From Caloramator sp. (GTDB lineage: Bacteria > Bacillota > Clostridia > Clostridiales > Caloramatoraceae), in NCBI GenBank assembly GCA_026418935.1, contig JAOAAJ010000071.1:1-64000 (forward strand): a DNA stretch of 64,000 nt, written 5' to 3'. Position numbers and translations under genes: made by a program. Of this stretch, positions 52,361 through 62,356 are shown piece by piece. Position 1 is the first letter of the stretch. Each line of letters starts with the position of its first letter. The notes under the pieces are model-generated. The model did no database searches and was not told where the DNA came from. It was given only the letters and a program-made list of their open reading frames with translations.

Positions 52361-53119
52361 ATGGAAACTACATACTTCATTTTTTCGATTATTTTTGGGT
52401 TAGTTATAGGAAGTTTTTTAAACGTTTGCATATATAGAATACCAAGAAAAGAATCAATAGCCTTTCCACCATCTCATTGCACAAATTGTGGGTATAAATT
52501 AAGGTGGTATGACCTGATACCAGTAATTAGCTATGTTCTATTAAAGGGAAGATGTAGAAGATGTGGGCAGAAAATATCAATCATTTATCCAGCTATAGAA
52601 ATGATAACAGCTATTTTATTTGGTATTCTCTATTTAAAGTTTGGTATTAGTATTGCTTTTTTTAAATATGCAGTATTGTTTTGCTTTTTAATAGTCATAG
52701 GAACTATTGACTTATTAACTACAGATGTATATTTTAATACAACATTAACAGGAATTTTATTTGGTATTATTTTTGTTATTTTAGAAAAGTATTATTTAAA
52801 TGTTCCGGTTAAAAACAGTATATTAGGAGGTTTGCTTGGAACGTTATTTATAGGAGCAATAGTATTTTTAACAAAGGCAATGGGCGAAGGTGACATAGAG
52901 ATTTGTCTTTTATGCGGAATATACTTAGGATTTATAAATACATTTTTAATGCTCTTTTTATCCTTCATAATCGGAGGGGTTGTAGGAGGTCTACTTATTC
53001 TTTTTAAAGTAAAGAAGAGAAAGGATTATATACCATTTGGACCTTTTATCTCTTTAGCTACTATTATTGTTGTTTTATTTGGAGATTCAATAATTAATTG
53101 GTATATATCACTATTTTAA
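52361..53119 (+). CDS. pilD: Prepilin peptidase
   Basis: GSFLNVCIYRIPR, two CxxC pairs, AMGEGDIE catalytic motif. Confidence 0.95.
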   Translation: METTYFIFSIIFGLVIGSFLNVCIYRIPRKESIAFPPSHCTNCGYKLRWYDLIPVISYVLLKGRCRRCGQKISIIYPAIEMITAILFGILYLKFGISIAFFKYAVLFCFLIVIGTIDLLTTDVYFNTTLTGILFGIIFVILEKYYLNVPVKNSILGGLLGTLFIGAIVFLTKAMGEGDIEICLLCGIYLGFINTFLMLFLSFIIGGVVGGLLILFKVKKRKDYIPFGPFISLATIIVVLFGDSIINWYISLF

Positions 53120-53131
53120 AGAGGGGATAAT

Positions 53132-53602
53132 TTGAAAAAAAGAGGTTATACACTAATAGAAATAATTTGTACTATAGCCGTTATATTAATTTCTCTAAGT
53201 ATTATTAGTTTAGATTTAGATTTATTCAAAAAAGATCTATTAGATAGTACCATTGAAACTATAATCGCAGATATGCAGGAGGCAAAAATGCTGGCAATAA
53301 ACAGCAGAATAAATGAAGTTAAGGTTTGTTTTACATTAGATGAATATCAGCATGATTTTAATGGTTATGAAATATACATAGGTGGACAAAACGGAAAAGT
53401 ATTAAAAAAAACAAGGCTAAATAATGATTATACAATAAGCAGAGTAAAAAGTACTATTCCTGCAAATGGAATAGTTATTTTTAAACCTAATGGAAGTATA
53501 TCTCCTCACGCCTGCACTATATCTGTTTATGATAAAAAATCAAAGAGATATAGAAATATTACTCTAACAATAGGATATACAAGAATTATGGAGGTTAAAT
53601 GA
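53132..53602 (+). CDS. Pseudopilin, GspH-like
   Basis: MKKRGYTLIEIICTIAVILIS. Confidence 0.85.
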   Translation: MKKRGYTLIEIICTIAVILISLSIISLDLDLFKKDLLDSTIETIIADMQEAKMLAINSRINEVKVCFTLDEYQHDFNGYEIYIGGQNGKVLKKTRLNNDYTISRVKSTIPANGIVIFKPNGSISPHACTISVYDKKSKRYRNITLTIGYTRIMEVK

Positions 53603-54006
53603 CAAATTTGAAGAGAAAGGGCTTTACTTTAATAGAGGTATTGATTGTATTATTTTCAATAGCTTTTTTAATTCCTGTGATTTTAGATATAAATATTAGT
53701 AATGCAAAATTAAATAGAAGGAACAGAGATAGTTGTAATATGTATTTAATTGCAATGTCTCTTTGTGAAATTTATAAAAATGATACTAATTTTTATGCTG
53801 ATTTAAAATGTACCATCTATTTAAATTCTTCTTCTGAACTTTTAGATACAATTGAACAAAATATAGGGAATTTAGGCGAGGATAATAATAAGAGATTTTT
53901 AGTAAATCTTCAATTTAAACATTTAGATTATAACCTTTATCAATTAAATGTTGAGGTTAAGGATAGAATAAATGGAGATTTTGTTAAATTATCAAGCTAT
54001 AAATAG
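53599..54006 (+). CDS. Prepilin-type N-terminal cleavage protein
   Basis: KRKGFTLIEVLIVLFSIAFLIP; overlaps preceding stop. Confidence 0.85.
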   Translation: MTNLKRKGFTLIEVLIVLFSIAFLIPVILDINISNAKLNRRNRDSCNMYLIAMSLCEIYKNDTNFYADLKCTIYLNSSSELLDTIEQNIGNLGEDNNKRFLVNLQFKHLDYNLYQLNVEVKDRINGDFVKLSSYK

Positions 54007-54017
54007 GTGAATATTTA

Positions 54018-54446
54018 ATGAAGAAAAAAGGATTTACATTAATTGAATCAATTGTTGCTCTTTTTATATTTTTAATTATAGTAATTGTATCTTTAGATTT
54101 TTATGGTTATTCAATTAGCTTAAATAAAGAACTAAATAATAACAATTCAGATATAATAAATGCTAATATTGCCTTTGACTTCATAACTGATAAAATAAGA
54201 ACAGGTAAGATACAGCTAATAAACTCTATTAATAATAATAGATTAGAGGTCTTTAAGACTTCTGATGGAGGTATTTTATATATAAAAAATGGAATTTTAA
54301 GGTTTAATTCAGATTCACAACAAATAGTACCTGATATTAATTACGTTTTTGTTGAGAAAAAATCAGATAAATTATATAAAGTAACTATAACTACAAAATC
54401 AAAAAATGAATATACTTGCTTTATTGGTGAAGGATATGAAAAGTAG
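54018..54446 (+). CDS. Prepilin-type N-terminal cleavage protein
   Basis: MKKKGFTLIESIVALFIFLIIVIV. Confidence 0.85.
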   Translation: MKKKGFTLIESIVALFIFLIIVIVSLDFYGYSISLNKELNNNNSDIINANIAFDFITDKIRTGKIQLINSINNNRLEVFKTSDGGILYIKNGILRFNSDSQQIVPDINYVFVEKKSDKLYKVTITTKSKNEYTCFIGEGYEK

Positions 54447-54792
54447 AGGAAGTATTACAATTTATTATATACTGATTGCATTTTTGTTAATTACTTTAGT
54501 ATTTATGACAACATCTATTTTAATGAGTTCTAATAGAATTCAAAGTAGTACACTTTTTTCAGAACAAGCTCACAATAATGCTGAAGCGGGACTTATTTTT
54601 GCCTTTAGAAATATAATTGATAAGGAAGGTGAAAAAGCTACAGATAGAACTATTATATTAAATTTTAATGAATATAACAGTGCTGAAGTAGTTTTTAAAA
54701 ATAAAAAATATGAAAAGAAGTATACTATTTCTGTCAAAGGGAAATGTGGTATTTACATAAAATCAATTTATAAAGAAATAAGCTATAAATAA
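54436..54792 (+). CDS. PilX-like minor pilin candidate
   Basis: MKSRGSITIYYILIAFLLITLVFMTTSILMSSNRIQSSTLFSEQAHNNAEAGLIFA; last gene of pilus cluster. Confidence 0.6.
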   Translation: MKSRGSITIYYILIAFLLITLVFMTTSILMSSNRIQSSTLFSEQAHNNAEAGLIFAFRNIIDKEGEKATDRTIILNFNEYNSAEVVFKNKKYEKKYTISVKGKCGIYIKSIYKEISYK

Positions 54793-54816
54793 AAATATAT
54801 GTTAATTAATTTAGAA

Positions 54817-54899
54817 GTTAGTTTAAAATTATAAAACTTAATTATTAAGGGAATGAGATTTATATTGATTTCTATTTTTATAATTTTAACTGAACTAAC
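54817..54899. repeat. Bulged long inverted repeat between pilus cluster and aroK
   Basis: GTTAGTT-TAAAATTATAAAA versus TTTTATAATTTTA-actg-AACTAAC (20 paired positions, 4-nt bulge). Confidence 0.75.
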
Positions 54900-54932
54900 A
54901 TAATACAATTAATTACAAAAAGGTGATGAGAT

Positions 54933-55421
54933 ATGAATATTGTTCTGATTGGTATGCCAGGGTGTGGTAAAACGACATTGGGTAAAATATTGGCACAAAA
55001 ATTAGGCATACCTTTTTTTGATACAGACAACATTTTGGTTGAAACCTATGGAGAGACTATCGAAGAAATGTTTAAAAAAGGTGAAGCTTATTTTAGACAA
55101 AAGGAATCAGAAATAATTCAAACAATATCAGAAAAGGATGGATGTGTTATATCAACAGGAGGAGGAGTAGTATTAAATTATAACAATATTTTAAATCTAA
55201 AGAGAAATGGTGTAATTATTTTTATAAATAGAAACATAGAAGATATATATAAAACTTTGAGTTTAGAAGGAAGGCCTCTTTTGACTAACAGAAACAAACT
55301 GTTTGAACTTTATAAACAGAGAATAAACCTATACAAACAATATTGTGATTATGAAATAAACAATATTGTTTTGGAAGAAACTATTGATAAAATATTAGAA
55401 ATATGCAAACCATATATTTAA
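54933..55421 (+). CDS. aroK: Shikimate kinase
   Basis: IGMPGCGKTTLGKILA, DTDNILVE, STGGGVVL, GRPLL. Confidence 0.95.
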   Translation: MNIVLIGMPGCGKTTLGKILAQKLGIPFFDTDNILVETYGETIEEMFKKGEAYFRQKESEIIQTISEKDGCVISTGGGVVLNYNNILNLKRNGVIIFINRNIEDIYKTLSLEGRPLLTNRNKLFELYKQRINLYKQYCDYEINNIVLEETIDKILEICKPYI

Positions 55422-55443
55422 ACAACTAAAAAGGGAGGATAAT

Positions 55444-56331
55444 ATGACAGTAAAATTTGGACCATCAGGTAATTCAAAAAGTTTTTATGATGAGGGGTAT
55501 AAAACATCAGTAGATATGCCAAAATGGTTAAAACAAAAGGGTCTTGATGCTTATGAGTATTCCTTCGGACGAGGTATAAACATAAGTATTGAAACAGCTG
55601 AAAAGATTGGTAATGCTGCTCTTGAAAATGATATACTTCTTTCTGTACATAGCCCATATTATATAAATTTTGGTAGTTCTGATATAGAAATAAAAGAAAA
55701 ATCACAGGAATATTTAAGAAAAACGTTGATTCTTGCCGATAAAATGAAGGCTGATCGTGTAGTTTTGCATCCTGGTTCTGTTGGTAAAAATTCAAGGCAG
55801 CAAGCCTTTGAAAATTTAACACTAGCAATGGAAAATGCAGTTAAAATGTTGAAGGAGCTCAATTTATATGGCAGAATTTCTATATGTCCAGAAACGATGG
55901 GCAAGAAAAATCAATTAGGAACATTAGATGAAATTTTAGAAATATGTCAATTGGATGAAACATTAATACCTACAGTTGACTTCGGACATATACATGCATT
56001 AGGAAGAGGTGCAATAAATTCAACAGAAGATTATGAATTTATTTTTGATAGAATAGAAAATGCCTTGGGGAAATACAGGTTAGACAATCTACATTGCCAT
56101 TTTAGTAGAATAGAATTTACAGAGGCGGGAGAAAAAAAGCATTGGACATTTAATGATACACAATACGGACCAGAGTTTGAACCATTAGCAGAGGTTCTTG
56201 TTAAAAGAAAAATATCACCCAGAATTATATGTGAATCAAGAGAAAATATGGCTGAAGATTCGCTTCAAATGAAAAAAATTTATATAGAATATCTTACTAA
56301 ATTAAACTATAGTTTGCAATCTGAGCAATAA
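55444..56331 (+). CDS. TIM-barrel protein, endonuclease IV-like
   Basis: LLSVHSPYYINFGS, RVVLHPGS, CPETMGK, TVDFGHIHA. Confidence 0.85.
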   Translation: MTVKFGPSGNSKSFYDEGYKTSVDMPKWLKQKGLDAYEYSFGRGINISIETAEKIGNAALENDILLSVHSPYYINFGSSDIEIKEKSQEYLRKTLILADKMKADRVVLHPGSVGKNSRQQAFENLTLAMENAVKMLKELNLYGRISICPETMGKKNQLGTLDEILEICQLDETLIPTVDFGHIHALGRGAINSTEDYEFIFDRIENALGKYRLDNLHCHFSRIEFTEAGEKKHWTFNDTQYGPEFEPLAEVLVKRKISPRIICESRENMAEDSLQMKKIYIEYLTKLNYSLQSEQ

Positions 56332-56373
56332 TCTGCTAAAATACTATTGTTATTGTATATTAAGGGTGATGTT

Positions 56374-56817
56374 ATGAAGGTTTTGGTTGTAAATGGTCCA
56401 AATTTAAATTTATTAGGTGTTAGAGAAAAGGATATATATGGTAGTTTAAGTTATGAAGAGTTGTGTTCCTACATAAAGAAAAATGCAGAAGAATTAAATA
56501 TACAAGTAGAAATCTATCAGAGCAACATAGAAGGTGAATTAATTAACTTCATACAAAATAATTATAAAGATGCAGATGGATTAATAATAAACTTAGGTGC
56601 ATATACCCACTATAGCTATGCTTTATATGATTGTATTAAGTCAATAGATAAACCAGCAATAGAAGTGCATCTTACTAATATCTATGCAAGAGATGAGTTC
56701 AGACAAAAATCTGTTACTGCACCTGCTTGTGTTGGTGTGATAACAGGCCTAAAAGAAATAGGTTATAAAATTGCCTTAATGGCATTAAAAGATATAGGGG
56801 GTAACAAAAATGAGTGA
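56374..56817 (+). CDS. aroQ: 3-dehydroquinate dehydratase type II
   Basis: VLVVNGPNLNLLGVRE, INLGAYTHYSYAL, EVHLTNIYARDEFR. Confidence 0.96.
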   Translation: MKVLVVNGPNLNLLGVREKDIYGSLSYEELCSYIKKNAEELNIQVEIYQSNIEGELINFIQNNYKDADGLIINLGAYTHYSYALYDCIKSIDKPAIEVHLTNIYARDEFRQKSVTAPACVGVITGLKEIGYKIALMALKDIGGNKNE

Positions 56818-57880
56818 AAAGAGACTACAACAATTTTTAAGCAAATTTGATGAATTAAATATTGATGCAGCTTTAGTTTACAAGGATGAAAATAGAAATT
56901 ATTTAAGTGGTTTTACTGGTGATGACAGTTTTCTATTTATTACAAGGGAAAAATCCTATTTCATAACAGACTCAAGATATACTGAACAGGCACAAAACGA
57001 AGTAGTTGGTTTTGAAGTTTTAGAGTATAAGCCACCAATTCACGATTTTATAAAGTTATTAGCAGACAAACACAACATAAAGAGATTAGGTGTAGAAGAA
57101 GATAGAATGTCCTTCGCAGATTATATTACATATAAGGAAAAACTTGAAGGAGTAGAAATAGTAAAACTTGAACAAACTATAGAAAAGATAAGAATGATAA
57201 AAGATGAAGAAGAAATAAAGTTGATAGAAACAGCAGCAAGTATAGCAGATAAGGCATTTGAACACATTTTAAATTATATAAAACCTGGTATTTCTGAAAT
57301 TGAGGTTGCACTTGAATTAGAATTCTTTATGAAAAAGATGGGTGCTTCAGCTTTATCATTCCCAACAATAGTAGCATCAGGTAATAGATCTTCATTGCCT
57401 CATGGTACAGCTTCAGAAAAAATAATAAATGAGGGTGAATTTATAACTTTAGATTTTGGATGCATATATAAAGGCTACTGTTCAGATATGACAAGAACAA
57501 TAGTATTAGGTAAAGCAAATGAAAAACAAAAAGAAATTTATAATACTGTTTTAGAGGCAAACGAGGCTGCACTTAAGGCTGTAAGACCTGGAATCAGTTG
57601 TTTTGAACTTGACAAAATTGCAAGAGATATTATAGTAGAAAGAGGATATGGAGAAAGATTTGGTCATGGATTAGGCCATGGAGTAGGAAGAGAAGTTCAT
57701 GAATTACCATATGTTAATTTCAGAAGCAAGTTCAATTTAGAAGCAGGTATGATTATAACTGATGAACCAGGTATATATATACCAGGCTTTGGAGGAGTAA
57801 GAATAGAAGAATTAGTTCTTGTTACTGAAGATGGATACAGAGTTCTTTCTAAATCACCAAAGCATCTAATCGAACTATAG
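56810..57880 (+). CDS. pepP: Xaa-Pro aminopeptidase (M24)
   Basis: TLDFGCIYKGYCSDMTRT, GHGLGHGVGREVHE, ITDEPGIYIPGFGGVRIEE. Confidence 0.95.
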   Translation: MSEKRLQQFLSKFDELNIDAALVYKDENRNYLSGFTGDDSFLFITREKSYFITDSRYTEQAQNEVVGFEVLEYKPPIHDFIKLLADKHNIKRLGVEEDRMSFADYITYKEKLEGVEIVKLEQTIEKIRMIKDEEEIKLIETAASIADKAFEHILNYIKPGISEIEVALELEFFMKKMGASALSFPTIVASGNRSSLPHGTASEKIINEGEFITLDFGCIYKGYCSDMTRTIVLGKANEKQKEIYNTVLEANEAALKAVRPGISCFELDKIARDIIVERGYGERFGHGLGHGVGREVHELPYVNFRSKFNLEAGMIITDEPGIYIPGFGGVRIEELVLVTEDGYRVLSKSPKHLIEL

Positions 57881-57928
57881 TTTATAATAAAAATTCACTA
57901 TAAATTTACTATGGAGGGATAATATACA

Positions 57929-58486
57929 ATGATTACAGCAGGAGATTTCAAAAAAGGTTCAACTTTTGAGATGGATGGACAAGTTTACACTGTTATTGAA
58001 TTCATGCATGTAAAACCAGGTAAGGGTGCTGCTTTCGTTAGAACAAAGCTTAAGAATGTTGTTACAGGAGCAGTTATAGAAAAATCCTTCAGCCCAACAG
58101 AAAAGTTCCCAGAAGCAGTAATTGAAAGAAAGGAAATGCAATATCTATACAATGATGGTACTCTTTATTATTTCATGGATACACAAACATATGATCAAGT
58201 ACCACTTAACTATGAAAAGGTTGAAGATGCAATTAAGTATTTAAAAGAAAATATGAATGCTATAATCAAGTTCTACAAAGGTGAAGCTTTCTCAGTTGAA
58301 CCACCAACATTTGTTGAACTTGAAGTTGTAGAAACAGAACCAGGAGTAAGAGGAGATACAGCAACTAACGCTATGAAACCAGCAACAGTAGAAACTGGTG
58401 CAACATTTATGGTTCCTCTATTTATAAACCAGGGTGACGTAATTAGAATAGATACAAGAACTGGTGAATATATGTCAAGAGTATAA
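57929..58486 (+). CDS. efp: Elongation factor P
   Basis: [46 protein letters not shown]. Confidence 0.97.
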   Translation: MITAGDFKKGSTFEMDGQVYTVIEFMHVKPGKGAAFVRTKLKNVVTGAVIEKSFSPTEKFPEAVIERKEMQYLYNDGTLYYFMDTQTYDQVPLNYEKVEDAIKYLKENMNAIIKFYKGEAFSVEPPTFVELEVVETEPGVRGDTATNAMKPATVETGATFMVPLFINQGDVIRIDTRTGEYMSRV

Positions 58487-58500
58487 TGCATAATAATAAT

Positions 58501-58524
58501 AGAACAGTGGCTTCGGCCACTGTT
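58501..58524 (+). terminator. Hairpin after efp
   Basis: AACAGTGGC-ttcg-GCCACTGTT. Confidence 0.75.
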
Positions 58525-58550
58525 AATTAATATATGAAGGAGGAAAAATT

Positions 58551-59006
58551 ATGCAAAATATCAAGGAAAGGGTGGCATATCTAAAGGGATTATCAGATGG
58601 TTTGGGAATAACTCATGAAACTAAGGAAGGAAGGCTACTTATTGCTATTATTGATGTATTAGATGATATAGCAGAATCTATAGAGATGCTTGAGGAAAAT
58701 CAAAATGAGTTAGATGAGTATGTAGATGCTATTGATCAGGACTTAGCAGATGTTGAAGATGAAATATTTGAAGACTATGACGATGAGGACTATGATGAAG
58801 ATTTTGAAGAATATGATGATTTCGACGAAAATGGCTTTGTAGAGGTAGAATGTCCTAATTGTCACGAAAAGGTTTTTTTAGATAAGGATATGTTTGAAGA
58901 TGACGATGATGATGGAGAAATAGTTTGTCCAAACTGTGATAAGCCAATATATTTTGTTGAACATTGTCATTGCGATTCTGAAGATTGTGATTGTCATAAA
59001 GAATGA
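58551..59006 (+). CDS. CD1247 N-terminal domain-type acidic protein with zinc-ribbon-like CxxC pairs
   Basis: ERVAYLKGLSDGLGITHETKEGRLL; VECPNCHEK, IVCPNCDKPI. Confidence 0.85.
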   Translation: MQNIKERVAYLKGLSDGLGITHETKEGRLLIAIIDVLDDIAESIEMLEENQNELDEYVDAIDQDLADVEDEIFEDYDDEDYDEDFEEYDDFDENGFVEVECPNCHEKVFLDKDMFEDDDDDGEIVCPNCDKPIYFVEHCHCDSEDCDCHKE

Positions 59007-59030
59007 GGGCAAGATGCCCTCATTTTTTTT
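59005..59030 (+). terminator. Intrinsic terminator
   Basis: GAGGGC-aagat-GCCCTC plus T run. Confidence 0.85.
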
Positions 59031-59085
59031 GTAATAAATAATTAGCGTTAAAAATATAATTTGTATTAAGAAAGGGGGAGGGTAG

Positions 59086-60045
59086 ATGAATACATATGAA
59101 AAGGAAAAGGTAATACAAACGTTTAGAAAGGATATATTTCCTGTACTTACGGAAAGAATTAGGGAACCAATAATTAAAATGAAAAGTTTTGGATTTTATG
59201 AAATTGAGGAAATAAGACTTAGAGCAAATAAACCTTTAATGTTATATAGAAATAATCAAGGTTTTTTTTTAGATGAAAATGGAGAAGTAAAAGGAGAAAA
59301 TGGCATTATTGTTACTAAAGAGGATATTGAAAAAACATATCTATTAATGTGTGATTATTCGCTCTATACAATGGAGGAGGATATAAAGCAAGGTTTTTTA
59401 ACTCTAAAAGGTGGACATCGTGTGGGTATTGCTGGTAAAGTTGTAAACGAAGGCGGAAGGATTAAAACAATTAAGAATATATCCTGTTTAAATATCAGAA
59501 TAGCAAAGGAAGTTAAGGGCTGTGCTTTAAATTTAGCAAAAACTATATATAAAGACGGTATAAAACATACACTTATTGTTTCACCCCCTGGGTGTGGTAA
59601 AACAACAATTTTAAGGGATTTAGTAAGACTATTGAGCAATGGAATAAAGGAGATAGATTTATCAGGTAAAAAAGTTACTGTTGTAGACGAAAGAAGTGAA
59701 ATAGCATCGTGCTATTTAGGAATACCACAAAATGATGTTGGTATAAGGACTGATGTATTGGATGGATGCCCTAAGGTTGAAGGAATGATTATGGCAGTTA
59801 GAACTATGTCGCCAGATGTTGTGGCAGTTGATGAAATAGGAAGTATAAAGGATGCAGAAGCAATTATGGATGCAATAAATACAGGAGTAAAGGTCATTGC
59901 TACAGTGCACGGTAAAGACTTAGATGATGTATTAAAAAGAAGAGGAATAAAACTTTTATTTGAAAATCAATGTATAGATGTAATTGTTTTTTTAAGTAAT
60001 AGGAGTGGACCAGGTACTATAGAAAATATTATAAAAATAAACTAA
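59086..60045 (+). CDS. spoIIIAA: Stage III sporulation protein AA
   Basis: SPPGCGKTTILRDLVR; secretion ATPase-like; first of the spoIIIA order. Confidence 0.95.
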   Translation: MNTYEKEKVIQTFRKDIFPVLTERIREPIIKMKSFGFYEIEEIRLRANKPLMLYRNNQGFFLDENGEVKGENGIIVTKEDIEKTYLLMCDYSLYTMEEDIKQGFLTLKGGHRVGIAGKVVNEGGRIKTIKNISCLNIRIAKEVKGCALNLAKTIYKDGIKHTLIVSPPGCGKTTILRDLVRLLSNGIKEIDLSGKKVTVVDERSEIASCYLGIPQNDVGIRTDVLDGCPKVEGMIMAVRTMSPDVVAVDEIGSIKDAEAIMDAINTGVKVIATVHGKDLDDVLKRRGIKLLFENQCIDVIVFLSNRSGPGTIENIIKIN

Positions 60046-60058
60046 GGGGGATGATAAG

Positions 60059-60577
60059 ATGCTTAAGATTATAGGTGGCTTAATGGTTATACTGTCGACA
60101 TCAGCAATGGGATATTTATATTCCTTTGGTTATAAGGAAAGGGTTCGACAAATTAGAGAGCTTCAATTTTGTATAAATAGTTTATCAAGTGAGATTTTAT
60201 ATTCCTCTAATCCCTTGTGGGTTGCTCTTAATAATATATCTAAAAATACATCTTCACCTTTTAAAGATCTTTTTAGTAAAATGTCTGATTATTTAAAGGA
60301 AAAAAAATTAGAGTCAATAGGTGAATGTTTTAATTTAGCCTTAAATGAATGTAAGCATAATTTATATTTAGAGAAGGAGGATTTGGAAATATTAAATACT
60401 TTTGTACAAGGACTTGGCAGTAGTGACTTTGAAGGACACAAGAAAAATTTCAATATTGTTTTAAAGAAGCTTGAAGGTATTGAAAAAGAAGCTGAAGAAA
60501 TGAGAGAAAAGAATGAAAAACTCTATAAATATTTAGGAGTTTTAGGAGGTCTTTTGATAGTTATTATTTTAGTGTAA
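60059..60577 (+). CDS. spoIIIAB: Stage III sporulation protein AB
   Basis: KERVRQIRELQFCINSLSSEILYSSNPL; operon position. Confidence 0.94.
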   Translation: MLKIIGGLMVILSTSAMGYLYSFGYKERVRQIRELQFCINSLSSEILYSSNPLWVALNNISKNTSSPFKDLFSKMSDYLKEKKLESIGECFNLALNECKHNLYLEKEDLEILNTFVQGLGSSDFEGHKKNFNIVLKKLEGIEKEAEEMREKNEKLYKYLGVLGGLLIVIILV

Positions 60578-60591
60578 GGAGGGATTAGAGT

Positions 60592-60792
60592 ATGCAACTT
60601 GACTTAATTGAAATTTTAAAAATAGCTGTATTTGGAATAATATTAGCTATATTAGATAAGGTATTAGAAAGTGTAAATAAAAAAGAAATTGCCACTTTAG
60701 TTTCAATAATTGGTTTAATAATGATTCTTATAATGACAGTTTCATATATGTCTAATCTATTTAAGAGCTTAGTTGCAATGTTTCATTTATAG
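60592..60792 (+). CDS. spoIIIAC: Stage III sporulation protein AC
   Basis: 66-aa two-TM protein in operon position. Confidence 0.92.
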   Translation: MQLDLIEILKIAVFGIILAILDKVLESVNKKEIATLVSIIGLIMILIMTVSYMSNLFKSLVAMFHL

Positions 60793-60803
60793 AGGGTGAT
60801 TAA

Positions 60804-61190
60804 ATGGAGATTGTTCAAATAGTGCTTATGGCTTTAATTATAGCCGTAATTCTAACATTGCTTAGCAAAGAAAAAAAAGAAATTGCAATACAGGTAAGTA
60901 TATTATTTGGTATAGTAATATTCTTTATGATGCTTACTAAATTTACTGTTGTAATTCAAGCTATGCAGGAAATTGCATTAAAGGCTAACATTGATTATAC
61001 ATATGTAAATATAGTATTAAAAATAATAGCTATTTCTTATATTGCCTCCTTTGGTATTGAAATATGTAAAGATATTGGACAATCATCCTTGGCATCTAAA
61101 ATAGAATTTGCTGGGAAGATATTAATTTTAGTTATGGCAATACCAATAATAATGGCAGTTATGGAGATGGTTTTAAAATTATTACCGTAG
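60804..61190 (+). CDS. spoIIIAD: Stage III sporulation protein AD
   Basis: Polytopic; FGIEICKDIGQSSLASKIEFAGKILIL. Confidence 0.94.
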   Translation: MEIVQIVLMALIIAVILTLLSKEKKEIAIQVSILFGIVIFFMMLTKFTVVIQAMQEIALKANIDYTYVNIVLKIIAISYIASFGIEICKDIGQSSLASKIEFAGKILILVMAIPIIMAVMEMVLKLLP

Positions 61191-61199
61191 GTGATTAAA

Positions 61200-62351
61200 A
61201 TGAAATACAAATACATAATAGTTTTTTTAATTATTTTTATGTGTATACCAATTAAATCTTTAGCTTTAAGTAAAAACTATGATACTCCCTCGGTGGAACT
61301 TAGTCATTTAGAAGAGGCAGCAAAACAGATACAACAGAGAAGTGATTATATACCAAGTTTTAGTTTCAGTGAACTTGTTGAAGAATATAAAAACACTCAT
61401 TCATTAATAGGAGTAATCAAAAGTCTGTTAAATGGTTCAAAAAAATATATATTTAAAGAGATATTTGCAAATTCAAGATTGATGATTGAACTTCTTTTTT
61501 TAGGTGTTTTTTGTGCACTATTAAAAAATTTACAATCTTCATTTTCAAGTTCTTCTGTTTCAAAAATAGCTTTTTATGCCTGTTATTTACTTATTGTTGT
61601 TATAATAATAAAGTCTTTTACATTAATTGTAGCATTAAGTAGAGATACCATAGATGAGATGATAAATTTTGTAAATTCACTAATGCCATCATTAATGGTA
61701 CTAATTGCATCTGTGGGAGGCTTTGCAACGGCAACAATGCTGGATCCAGCTATTATGTTTATAAGTAAATTATTTAGTGACATAATTAAAGATTTTATAT
61801 TACCTTTAACTTTTTTAATTGTGGTACTGAATATAGTAAACAATCTAAGCGATGATATAAAAATTTCTAAATTAGTTAGTTTGCTTGAACAAACTACACT
61901 TTGGGTATTAGGGTTTATTATGACTATATTTGTAGCATTTATTACTATACGAAGCAGTACATCGGCATCGATTGATCAAGTTACTTTAAAGACAACTAAA
62001 TTTATGGTTGATAGTTTTATACCAATAGTAGGCAAATCCTTATCTGATGCAGTAACAACCGTAGCTGGTTATTCTATGATTCTTAAGGATGCCATAAGTG
62101 TTGTTGGACTTGTGGTAATGTTAAGTATATGTATTTTCCCTCTTATTAAGCTAATAATACTGGCCTTTATATTTAAATTTGTTGGTGCAATTATGGAGCC
62201 GATTGTAGATGGAAAGATAGTTGATTGCTTATCATCAGTTGGTGGTGCAATAACTATATTATTTTCAAGTATTTTATCCGTTGCGATTATGTTTTTTATA
62301 ATAATCACTATAATCGCATCAACAGGTAGACTTTTAATAACGGTAGGGTGA
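61200..62351 (+). CDS. spoIIIAE: Stage III sporulation protein AE
   Basis: Polytopic with signal peptide; DSFIPIVGKSLSDAVTTVAGYS; ATG 61200 after SD aggtg. Confidence 0.94.
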   Translation: MKYKYIIVFLIIFMCIPIKSLALSKNYDTPSVELSHLEEAAKQIQQRSDYIPSFSFSELVEEYKNTHSLIGVIKSLLNGSKKYIFKEIFANSRLMIELLFLGVFCALLKNLQSSFSSSSVSKIAFYACYLLIVVIIIKSFTLIVALSRDTIDEMINFVNSLMPSLMVLIASVGGFATATMLDPAIMFISKLFSDIIKDFILPLTFLIVVLNIVNNLSDDIKISKLVSLLEQTTLWVLGFIMTIFVAFITIRSSTSASIDQVTLKTTKFMVDSFIPIVGKSLSDAVTTVAGYSMILKDAISVVGLVVMLSICIFPLIKLIILAFIFKFVGAIMEPIVDGKIVDCLSSVGGAITILFSSILSVAIMFFIIITIIASTGRLLITVG

Positions 62352-62356
62352 TGCAG

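Noticed and set aside
55418-55828. 136-aa antisense ORF inside the TIM-barrel gene
   Set aside because: Shadow ORF over conserved sense coding sequence
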